A DNA stretch of 8,552 bases from contig JAAYPU010000233.1 in assembly GCA_012519645.1 (NCBI GenBank), forward strand, positions 1 to 8,552. Direction: 5' to 3'. Made by a program: the position numbers and the translations under genes. Source of the stretch: Clostridiales bacterium (lineage in GTDB: Bacteria > Bacillota > Clostridia > Peptostreptococcales > JAAYPU01). Under the pieces are notes generated by a model that did no database searches, had not been told where the DNA came from, and worked only from the letters and a program-made list of their open reading frames with translations. Positions 1-6,373 of this stretch are shown in pieces. Positions within the stretch are counted from its first letter, which is position 1, and every line of letters starts with the position of its first letter.

Positions 1-1432
1 CCAAGGCTTTTTGAATCAGCTCCGCGGGTGGAGGAGCCAAGAATCCGTCATCCATCAGCTTATGACACAAGCCCCGTGCGGCATTGATATCATCCAACGC
101 CATTTGAAACACCTCGTCCCGGCTGAGGGTGGTGATCCCCGCCACGCCATCGGCAATCGCCTGCATGGCAAGATCCGCCGCTTCATGGGCAAAGACCTCT
201 GTCTCATCCATGCGGGGAACTATATTCTCCTCATCAATCCCCCTGCGTCTGGCAAATGATGCCAAAGAGTGGGCGGCAGCAATTGCCATGGCATCTGTAA
301 TCTGAGTGGCTCGCACCAGCAAGGCTCCCTTCAGGATGCCTGGGAATCCACAGGAATTGTTGATTTGATTGGGAAAGTCTCCTCTGCCGGTTGCCACGAT
401 ATAGGCTCCTGCCGCCTTGGCATCATAGGGATAGATTTCCGGAACTGGATTGGCACAGGCAAACACGATTGCACCATCAGCCATCAGCTTGATCCATTCC
501 GGTTTGATGGTATCCGGACCCGGTGTGGAAAGGGCGATCAGCAAATCCGCCCCCTTCATTGCCTGTTCCATAGTATCAAACTTCTGTGGATTGGAAACTT
601 GCGCCAGTTCCCACTGCTTGAACCGAGTGGGATTAGCCCGCAGGTCTTCACGCCCCAGATGGATGCCGCCCTTGCTGTCGAACACCGTCAAACGGTCTGG
701 ATCCAACCCGCTTTTCAGCAGGAAGCGTGCAATGGTAGTATTGGATGCACCCGCACCAAATAGCACCGCTCTAATCTGATCTATCTTTTTGCCCGTGAGT
801 TCCAAGGCATTGATCACACCAGCTAAGGTGACGCATGCCGTCCCCTGTGCATCATCATGCCACACGGGGATATTGCAGCTTGCCCTCAGCTCGTCCAACA
901 CCCGATAACAATTTGGTTGGGATATATCCTCCAGATTCACCGCACCCACGCTGGGCTCAAGCATCTTTACAAAATCTATCAATTTGCCTGCATCCGGCTT
1001 GCCGTCCTGATCACGGTTATTTACGCATAAGGCGATGGCATCACAGCCGCCCAAATATTTCATCAGCATAGCTTTGCCTTCCATCACACCCATGCCTCCA
1101 TAAGGGCCACAATCCCCATCTCCCAACACGCGGGTGCTATCGCTCACCACCGCCACCAAGTTACCCCTGTTGGAAAGCTCCCAACTGCGCTCTGGCAGAT
1201 CTCTAATAGCAGTGGAAACAGCCGATACACCGGGGGTATACCACACGTTAAACCAATTAAAACCCCAAATTCCAGCTTTGGGAACGCTCTGCATTTTGCC
1301 CCCATAATGTGCGTGTGCCAACAGGGAAAGCTGCTTCAAGAAAGCCGTCTGCGCACCTGCCACCTCGTGGGGAGGCAGCTTTGCCAAAAAGTATTCTCTC
1401 AAATTGCTAAGATCAGGATTGAGCTGTGCCAT
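1..1432 (-). CDS. malic enzyme (malate dehydrogenase, oxaloacetate-decarboxylating), 3' end cut by window edge
   Basis: This gene would oxidatively decarboxylate malate to pyruvate and CO2 with NAD(P)+ in the cytoplasm. I translated 477 codons, and no stop is reached at the left edge. The family is about this long, so only a few residues are probably missing. Visible landmarks are WYTPGV (Tyr65, the catalytic tyrosine), VMEGKAM (Lys120, the catalytic lysine), NLED (Glu168, Asp169) and HDD (Asp193-Asp194) as divalent-metal ligands, a Rossmann GAGAS at 226-230, CANPVPEI near 326-333, and ATGRGDFPNQINN at 347-359. All key residues are intact. The end of the second Rossmann strand reads FDSKGG (Asp252), which may favour NAD+, but I would not fix the cofactor from that. 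The ATG at 1432 is chosen because GAGGAG (1438-1443) lies 5 nt upstream. Codon use is GC-rich, unlike the genes to the right, and fits host chromosome. Family call secure; exact EC subclass not. Confidence 0.93.
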   Translation of the reverse strand, partial: MAQLNPDLSNLREYFLAKLPPHEVAGAQTAFLKQLSLLAHAHYGGKMQSVPKAGIWGFNWFNVWYTPGVSAVSTAIRDLPERSWELSNRGNLVAVVSDSTRVLGDGDCGPYGGMGVMEGKAMLMKYLGGCDAIALCVNNRDQDGKPDAGKLIDFVKMLEPSVGAVNLEDISQPNCYRVLDELRASCNIPVWHDDAQGTACVTLAGVINALELTGKKIDQIRAVLFGAGASNTTIARFLLKSGLDPDRLTVFDSKGGIHLGREDLRANPTRFKQWELAQVSNPQKFDTMEQAMKGADLLIALSTPGPDTIKPEWIKLMADGAIVFACANPVPEIYPYDAKAAGAYIVATGRGDFPNQINNSCGFPGILKGALLVRATQITDAMAIAAAHSLASFARRRGIDEENIVPRMDETEVFAHEAADLAMQAIADGVAGITTLSRDEVFQMALDDINAARGLCHKLMDDGFLAPPPAELIQKAL

Positions 1433-1466
1433 GAGGTCTCCTCTATTATGTATTTAATCATGAAAA

Positions 1467-1497
1467 ACCATACTGGCATCCGATGCATATTTGTCAA
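1467..1497 (-). promoter_or_regulatory. possible sigma-70-type promoter for malic enzyme
   Basis: On the minus strand a perfect TTGACA (1492-1497) is followed by TATGGT (1467-1472, 4 of 6 matches to TATAAT) with a 19-nt spacer. An alternative -10 is AGTATG with a 17-nt spacer. The start codon at 1432 is about 35 nt further on, a sensible leader length. The spacer of the first choice is longer than ideal, so this is a candidate only. Confidence 0.4.
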
Positions 1498-1550
1498 GTG
1501 TGATGGTGGGGTCTCGCTTTGCTCGCGATGAATAACGAATGATGAATGAA

Positions 1551-1578
1551 GGGGCTGCGAACTGGTACTTGGCACCCC
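1551..1578. other. GC-rich hairpin
   Basis: GGGG plus TGC (1551-1554 and 1556-1558, one bulged C) pairs with GCA plus CCCC (1572-1578) around a 13-nt loop. No T-tract follows on either strand, so it is not a clear intrinsic terminator. It lies upstream of the candidate malic enzyme promoter; function unknown. Confidence 0.35.
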
Positions 1579-1827
1579 TCAGCATCAACCCCCTCTATAA
1601 TACATAGGGAAACGCACCCAATTTCTAAGAATAATATTCATTATAATTCACATATATACCTGGAGGTTATGACGATATAAAAAGATGCAGTATTTGATGT
1701 GAGGCACATATTGATGCCGGTCGCGTTTCAAAGAATCTACATAATCCAGTATGAGATTAAGAACCTCAGTTGTCTGTTTGCAAACTGCATAAGTCATATA
1801 GTGACGGCATTTTAGGTCAGAATTAAC

Positions 1828-1875
1828 AGGCGCCAGCCGCCTTCCTTCGAGCGATAGCGAGCCTCACTATCCGCT
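1828..1875 (-). terminator. two hairpins directly after the sigma-like stop codon; possible terminator or RNA end
   Basis: On the minus strand the stop TAA is followed at once by an imperfect stem (1850-1875). AGCG, a bulged G, then ATAGTGA pairs with TCGCTATCGCT around a 3-nt loop, with one G-T wobble. A second stem AGGCG/CGCCT with loop GCTGG lies at 1828-1842. Neither has the T-run of a standard intrinsic terminator, so this may be an RNA 3'-end stabiliser or a Rho-type end. The DNA here has the host-like composition. Confidence 0.35.
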
Positions 1876-2180
1876 TAGTAAGGCGTATACATCACATGGA
1901 GATTATCCTTAATCTGCTGCAACATTGCAGCCCTAGTAGGGTGCCGCAATTTACTCAGAGCTTTGTCCTCAAGTTGGCGGATACGTTCGCGGGTCACTTG
2001 GAAGATATTGCCCACTTCTTCCAAGGTACGGTCATATCCGTCGTCGATGCCAAATCGGAGGCGGATCACGCGTTCTTCGCGGTTGGAGAGGGTTTTAAGC
2101 ACTTCATCCACCTGTTGGCGCAGGAGTCTGCGTTCGGCGAGGCGTTCAGCGGATATGATGGTATGATCTTCGATGAAATC
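1875..2180 (-). other. rpoD: probable displaced host rpoD 3' end (sigma finger and region 4)
   Basis: About 101 codons, from Asp553 of the chimeric protein to the stop, look like the end of a housekeeping sigma factor. DFIED is the sigma-finger motif, followed by a full region 4 and a short tail ending MYTPY. Codons are GC-rich (CGC, CTC, GTG, ACC), like the malic enzyme, whereas the codons just upstream are AT-rich. I infer a stretch of the original host rpoD cut off from its 5' part. The alternative is a captured tail that evolved as part of the sigma-like gene. Region 4 identity is certain; host origin rests on composition. Confidence 0.6.
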
Positions 2181-3836
2181 ACTCAAATTGTCCAAATAAT
2201 ATAAATCATGAATTAAAGAAATATTCCTCAATAGATCTTCATGTCTCTCTGGATGCTTTAGGACATCCAAAGCGAGGAGTTCAATTTGGCTTACTCTTTG
2301 TTTTGAGATATCAAATATTTCTGATATCTCCTTCAAGGCGTGTGGATTACCATAAGAAAAACCATGTCTTAAAGATAATACATTAACTTCATAGCGGTTG
2401 AGTATCTTAAAGGTTTTTGAAAGAACCAATTTAATTAAGTTATGAGCATGTTCCACATCAGAGGGAAAGGCTTCTTTATCAGCAATATCGTATATTAACG
2501 GGTATCTTGTTCCACTATGTTCAAATATTGAGACATGATTGGACATTATCCGATGAACAATTGACACATCAAGGGTAAGCGCTTCATCTAAAAAGCTGTA
2601 TTCATGAATAGGGCAGTGCAAATCATTGTTCTTATGCACTGTCATTCTGTCAACAAAAGCATGAAATTTTCTTATTCCTTCAAAATCAAATCCTTGTGAA
2701 GCTAGTGTGCTATTAATGAAGGACAGTATTTTGGAGTCGATTGATGAAATAAGGAATTTATGAAGACTACCGTCAATTTTTTGGTTGTATTCTTTAAGGG
2801 ATGCAACTAAAGCAAGATTACCTTCCTGGAAAAGGTCTACAAAATCATATTGCTTTGAGGCGTGCTTTAATACTAATCGAACAATAAATATCGTACAAGA
2901 TTGAACGAGTTCACTGTAGAGAAAATCTATTCTTTTTCTTAAAGCCCTTACTATCTCTCCAATTTTTTTTAGCTCAGAGTAAAATAGTAGCGTTTCTGAT
3001 TCAATTTCAACCAATGTCTTAACGCTTAGCAAAAGTGATCCTCTCCTATTGGGAGAAATTTTAAGGTCACCTACAATTATTTCTTTGATCTTTTCAAAAT
3101 TTAAAAATTCCTCATGTAAAAGCTCTGTGTTAAGGTCGTTAAAATCCCTCAGATACTGTAAGATAAACGTATAATGAGGCATGCCAAGGTCAACATAATA
3201 CAAGATATCATCCGCCATTTTATTTACGGTCTTTTCGTTAATTCTACGTTTTATCAACAGACGTACAACCTTGGCTTTTTTGTCATAGAAGTCTATCAAA
3301 TTATTGTGTAAAGAACTGATATCGTCTGACCTTATGTGTTCCATCAGCGCAAGAAGATCACAAAAAATATCCTCATACTTAAGAAACAATGATTTAAACA
3401 TAGAAATTTTATGCGCCATGTTTTTAAATGATGGCTTTATAATGCTAATCACATCGGAGTCTGCAAAATGCTTTGTTGCTTGCTTTATATGCATGATACT
3501 GCTATGCGACTGGAAAACATATTCTTGCATCAAGCCGAAAAGCCTCTTAATTTCTCTCAAGGTCTTCAACGATTCGCCTTCTGTATATCTCCGATGTAAT
3601 AGAATTCCATTGAAACATGCAACCCAATACTCAAGATTGGCAAAGTCCTTTTTTTTAATGGTTCTAGTATGTATAAGTCGATCACTGTTTCCCTGGTATA
3701 ATGTATAAAAAGTAAACAGTAAATGCTCCATGGCGTTTTCATATTCACAGTCTACACTTGAAACATTCAGAGATGGATCTAAATGAGTATCATAAAGGTT
3801 TGAACCCCAAGTATCAGTTAAATTGTTTGGCTCCAT
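1875..3836 (-). CDS. chimeric sigma-70-like protein with two tandem sigma region 3.2-4 modules
   Basis: A 653-residue sigma-factor-like protein expected to contact RNA polymerase. Residues 1-300 match no family I recognise. Residues ~307-376 are a divergent region 2: DLFQEGN (334-340) keeps the core-polymerase-binding motif, but the two tryptophans of the promoter-melting helix are Ser364-Ser365, and the -10-contacting Gln and Thr are also replaced. A first region 3.2-4 module follows at ~449-536, helix-turn-helix near 501-521, ending KHPER. A second, canonical RpoD-like module is at ~552-640, with DFIED (553-557), LRFGIDDGYDRTLEEVG and VTRERIRQLE. Ungapped over 55 positions the modules share 21 residues (477-531 against 581-635). 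GC content drops from about 54% to 33% at 2160-2180, where module two begins. The start lies 5 nt after the previous stop with no clear ribosome binding site, so it may be translationally coupled, or a later start (Met36) is possible. Frame and sigma homology are secure; role unknown, not a housekeeping RpoD. Confidence 0.85.
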   Translation of the reverse strand: MEPNNLTDTWGSNLYDTHLDPSLNVSSVDCEYENAMEHLLFTFYTLYQGNSDRLIHTRTIKKKDFANLEYWVACFNGILLHRRYTEGESLKTLREIKRLFGLMQEYVFQSHSSIMHIKQATKHFADSDVISIIKPSFKNMAHKISMFKSLFLKYEDIFCDLLALMEHIRSDDISSLHNNLIDFYDKKAKVVRLLIKRRINEKTVNKMADDILYYVDLGMPHYTFILQYLRDFNDLNTELLHEEFLNFEKIKEIIVGDLKISPNRRGSLLLSVKTLVEIESETLLFYSELKKIGEIVRALRKRIDFLYSELVQSCTIFIVRLVLKHASKQYDFVDLFQEGNLALVASLKEYNQKIDGSLHKFLISSIDSKILSFINSTLASQGFDFEGIRKFHAFVDRMTVHKNNDLHCPIHEYSFLDEALTLDVSIVHRIMSNHVSIFEHSGTRYPLIYDIADKEAFPSDVEHAHNLIKLVLSKTFKILNRYEVNVLSLRHGFSYGNPHALKEISEIFDISKQRVSQIELLALDVLKHPERHEDLLRNISLIHDLYYLDNLSDFIEDHTIISAERLAERRLLRQQVDEVLKTLSNREERVIRLRFGIDDGYDRTLEEVGNIFQVTRERIRQLEDKALSKLRHPTRAAMLQQIKDNLHVMYTPY

Positions 3837-3841
3837 GGGAG

Positions 3842-4192
3842 TTACAAAAGACTAAAAATATCGAATTTGGGGTCAGATTCAATCATCTCGTGTATTCTAA
3901 GTAATCCGGCATTTATCAAAAATTCTATTTGTTTATAGGGTTCATGAGTGTTGTTGAAAATTATTCCAATCAGACTTACCATATAGCCATCTGGATCCAC
4001 TGAGCCAACATTCCAGACAGTTTTTTTACTCTCTGTGCTTGAGATATCTACAGGAATGATTTGTACTTTATTCTTAACGGCAAATGCAAAAGCATATTTT
4101 GCGACGTCAATAAGTGTATCAAATCTATCAAGTAAGTTTGATGCAGTTGTATGTGCCGTTGGATATAATCCAATATTTACAATGTCTGCCAT
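3842..4192 (-). CDS. 116-residue protein of unknown family, possibly a DndE-like partner
   Basis: I do not recognise this protein with confidence. It is 116 residues with no signal peptide or membrane helix. A hydrophobic helix lies near residues 24-42 (a TLIDVAKYAFAFAV-type stretch), and a C-terminal helix near 86-106 contains INAGLLRIHEMI. Its position straight after a DndD-like ATPase, and its length, match DndE, the ~110-120-residue nicked-DNA-binding protein of DNA phosphorothioation operons. The arrangement of an alanine-rich early helix and a late Gly-Leu-Leu helix is vaguely similar, but I see no DndE signature, so this is only a positional hint. The start overlaps the ATPase stop (TAATG), and AGGGAG (4201-4206) sits 8 nt upstream, supporting the start and coupled translation. 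A small adaptor of the ATPase is the safest inference. Confidence 0.8.
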   Translation of the reverse strand: MADIVNIGLYPTAHTTASNLLDRFDTLIDVAKYAFAFAVKNKVQIIPVDISSTESKKTVWNVGSVDPDGYMVSLIGIIFNNTHEPYKQIEFLINAGLLRIHEMIESDPKFDIFSLL

Positions 4193-6186
4193 TATGTTTT
4201 CTCCCTGAACTCAACAATTTTTGTGTGTTTCCCAGAAATACGTTCTAATTTATACTCGTTGGATAAACCACTTCCCAAGGTGTGTCTTGCAAATTGAACA
4301 TCAATTTCTCCCTCATACGCTAGCAAGATTACTTGATGTGACAAAGACCCTAAAGCTGCAGATATATTTTTACTATGAACTTCATCAAGTCTTCCAAAAG
4401 GTGAGTCCATCACAATTGGTCCCGACAAAGGTGCATTCTGCTGAAGGGCTCCTATAAGCGAAATTGCAATGATGTGCTCATATCCTGCTGAACGATTAAC
4501 GTTTTCTTTCCCGTCCCGATACAATATGTTTAAACCATAATTGTCATTAATTACCAAATCCACAAAATCCTTTTCATGCGAAATTCTTCTAAAAAGCATG
4601 GACGCATCAAGTTGCACCTTCTCTCTTAGTTTGTCTCGATAAATCGAAATTCCGTCCTTGAATAAATCTCTAAGACTCAGAACACTTTCTTTCAACGTCA
4701 ATATATTTTGCAATTCATTATCGATCCGCGTGTTATCGATTTTCTTGGTCAGGATGTTGATGTTTGAATTAGTTTCAGCAATATCCCTATCAATTCTTGT
4801 AATTGTATCATCTAAAACTCTAATATTATTTATTATTATTGCATGATCATTGTTTAGATTTGCTATGGTTTCATACTGGTCTGGCTTTCCAATGCTTTGA
4901 TTTATCTCGTTAACTTTTCCTTTAGAATCAATTATCTTTACTGTGAGATCGTCAATTTGCGAGTTTAGATTGTTTATTAATTCCTTAATGTTTTGAACTT
5001 CTTGGGCCCTTAGAATCGTCTTATTCCTTTGTAAGTATTCCAATCTAGATTTTTCTGAATCTGTAAACTCTATCACTGTTTCTTTGAGTAATTTGATTTT
5101 GTTGTTAATCTCTAATTTATTTTCTTCTTCTAAATCTCTATGGCAAGTAGGGCATAAGTTAGAGTGAATAGCTTGAGATAGCTTCTTAATTTCATTGGTT
5201 ATATTGGCTTCCTTATACTGTTTGTGTTCTAATGACTTTATTTCTTTATCAATCATCAACAGTTTTTCTTTTACAATGGGGTTCAACAAAACAAGCCATG
5301 CATCTTTAGAGTATTCCTTTAAAGTAGCTTGAAGTTGTATTCTTCTTTCTTCATTACTGTTGATCTCTTGTAGTAGCTTGTTTTTATTTTCAATTTGCGC
5401 CCTTACTCTTTCTGTTCTACTTAACTCAACTTCGATGATTTTTTTTCTTTGAATCTCAGTCTCTTTTTCTTTTGTATATAGATTATAGCTTCGCTGCAGA
5501 TGGCTCAGTTTTACATTGGCACTTTCCAATGCACCAATTATTTGGCTGTTGCTTTCATTTTTATTAGCTATTTTTAGGTATTGTTTGTTTATTTTTTCGT
5601 ATTCTGCGTTTACATCATTTAGCGCATTAATCAGAATAGGCACGCCTAGGATTTTTTCTATTGAATCCTTGATTTTCGAACTGATTGCTCTGTTGTTATC
5701 TAATAAGTCCTCATATTCACTTAAAAGCTCTCCGTCAAACAAGAAAAATCTCGACACTTGTTCGGGCATTATTTTGGTCAATTGCTGTCTTAACTCATTT
5801 TGAGACACAATAGAATTGCTTTTTTGCAAAAACACCTCTTCTTCAAAATCGTTGTCTGATTTTGGTTCAACTATACCTGGTCTAAGCTGAAACTTTCTTC
5901 TCAATTCGTAGGGCTCTCCATTGTATTTAAAAGATAATTGGACAGAAAATTCATATATCCCCTGTTCTATGTTCTCCCAATTGCACAATGAGATTAAATT
6001 GTTTTTTTTCTGTTTTGATCTTTCCTTTACTATGCCCAAAAGTGCATATCTAAATGCATTTAAAAGAATCGTTTTCCCTCTTCCATTATCGCCCCAAATT
6101 ATCGTAACGCCTTTATCAAATTTTATGACTTGAGTGTCTTTATATGGACCAAAATTTGTGATTTTCAGTTCAACAAATTCCAGCAT
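4192..6186 (-). CDS. DndD-like SMC/Rad50-type ATPase
   Basis: A 664-residue ABC-type ATPase of the SMC/Rad50 group, expected to bind or track DNA and signal to partner proteins. The N-terminal head has KITNFGPY (8-15) and Walker A GDNGRGKT (32-39). FLFDGE (148-153) is a motif typical of DndD. Residues ~190-500 are charged, Lys/Glu-rich coiled coil with a central LCPTCHRDL (Cys345, Cys348), a zinc-hook-like CxxC at the turn. The C-terminal head has the signature-like RSAGYEH (565-571), Walker B IVMDSP (Asp594) and GRLDEVH (598-604), again of DndD type. Length equals that of DndD, whose known role is in DNA phosphorothioation, but neither dndC nor dndB is seen, so I call it DndD-like rather than dndD. 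The start at 6186 is supported by GGGGAGG (6193-6199), 6 nt upstream inside the end of the preceding gene. All ATPase motifs are intact. Confidence 0.92.
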   Translation of the reverse strand: MLEFVELKITNFGPYKDTQVIKFDKGVTIIWGDNGRGKTILLNAFRYALLGIVKERSKQKKNNLISLCNWENIEQGIYEFSVQLSFKYNGEPYELRRKFQLRPGIVEPKSDNDFEEEVFLQKSNSIVSQNELRQQLTKIMPEQVSRFFLFDGELLSEYEDLLDNNRAISSKIKDSIEKILGVPILINALNDVNAEYEKINKQYLKIANKNESNSQIIGALESANVKLSHLQRSYNLYTKEKETEIQRKKIIEVELSRTERVRAQIENKNKLLQEINSNEERRIQLQATLKEYSKDAWLVLLNPIVKEKLLMIDKEIKSLEHKQYKEANITNEIKKLSQAIHSNLCPTCHRDLEEENKLEINNKIKLLKETVIEFTDSEKSRLEYLQRNKTILRAQEVQNIKELINNLNSQIDDLTVKIIDSKGKVNEINQSIGKPDQYETIANLNNDHAIIINNIRVLDDTITRIDRDIAETNSNINILTKKIDNTRIDNELQNILTLKESVLSLRDLFKDGISIYRDKLREKVQLDASMLFRRISHEKDFVDLVINDNYGLNILYRDGKENVNRSAGYEHIIAISLIGALQQNAPLSGPIVMDSPFGRLDEVHSKNISAALGSLSHQVILLAYEGEIDVQFARHTLGSGLSNEYKLERISGKHTKIVEFREKT

Positions 6187-6187
6187 T

Positions 6188-6373
6188 TTATGCCTCCCCT
6201 GGCCATGTTTTCTTTAATGTAATGCTTATCAACCTATTAGCCTCTATTCTGTTTTCTTGGTTGTTTATCTCAATCTCAAGAATTTGTTTAACAAGCTCTT
6301 GACTTAAAGATGGATATTTTGATTTTCTTAGTTGTTCAATTGTGTTTTGTATTTCGTTATGATGATCATTCAT
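6188..6373 (-). CDS. 61-residue charged helical protein, unknown function
   Basis: A small protein starting MNDHHNEIQ and ending TWPGEA, rich in Glu, Lys, Asn and Ile. It is predicted by eye to be mostly helical, with heptad-like hydrophobic spacing near residues 20-50. It has no signal peptide, membrane segment or known motif. The frame could begin 7 codons earlier (6394), but the inner ATG at 6373 is preferred because GGAGG (6382-6386) lies 8 nt upstream. That start overlaps the last 8 nt of the helicase gene in another frame. The stop is 1 nt from the ATPase start, and the last codons encoding PGEA also form the ATPase ribosome binding site. Sitting between helicase and ATPase, it is probably an adaptor or regulator of one of them (inference). 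I recognise no family. Confidence 0.75.
   Translation of the reverse strand: MNDHHNEIQNTIEQLRKSKYPSLSQELVKQILEIEINNQENRIEANRLISITLKKTWPGEA
6193..6199 (-). promoter_or_regulatory. ribosome binding site of the DndD-like ATPase
   Basis: GGGGAGG ends 6 nt before the ATG at 6186. It is embedded in the last codons of the 61-residue gene, so ribosomes finishing that gene are placed for the next. Confidence 0.75.

Larger units (their letters stand above)
1433..1874. other. intergenic region between malic enzyme and sigma-like gene
   Basis: These 442 bp hold no gene I can support. They contain the malic enzyme ribosome binding site and candidate promoter, a hairpin at 1551-1578, an isolated TATAAT on the plus strand (1596-1601) with no matching -35, and a GGAGGT (1662-1667) followed at once by a three-codon frame. 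There is also a 33-codon plus-strand frame (1714-1815) with only a weak ribosome binding site, a 10-bp palindrome GTTTGCAAAC (1776-1785), and two hairpins near 1828-1875. Seen from the minus strand, it is both the region after the sigma-like gene and the leader of the malic enzyme gene. Confidence 0.6.

Noticed and set aside
269..763. Plus-strand open frames over the malic enzyme region
   Set aside because: They are shadows of the minus-strand malic enzyme, which has intact catalytic motifs across the whole stretch. The plus-strand products show no family features.
1662..1681. GGAGGT followed by a start codon on the plus strand
   Set aside because: The spacing is only 1 nt and the frame stops after three codons, so it is not a usable gene start.
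1712..1810. Distant inverted repeat (GATGCCGGTC and GACGGCAT-like arms)
   Set aside because: The arms are short, mismatched and about 80 nt apart, so chance is the simplest explanation.
1714..1815. 33-codon plus-strand frame in the intergenic region
   Set aside because: It has only a weak GAGG 9 nt or more upstream, no promoter and no recognisable sequence; chance frames of this length are common.
1896..2204. Plus-strand frames opposite the sigma tail
   Set aside because: The minus strand encodes a textbook sigma region 4 here, so the plus frames are mirror artefacts.
3842..6186. Calling the ATPase and small gene a canonical dndD-dndE pair
   Set aside because: The ATPase is DndD-like, but no dndB or dndC is in view and the small protein lacks a clear DndE signature, so phosphorothioation is not supported.
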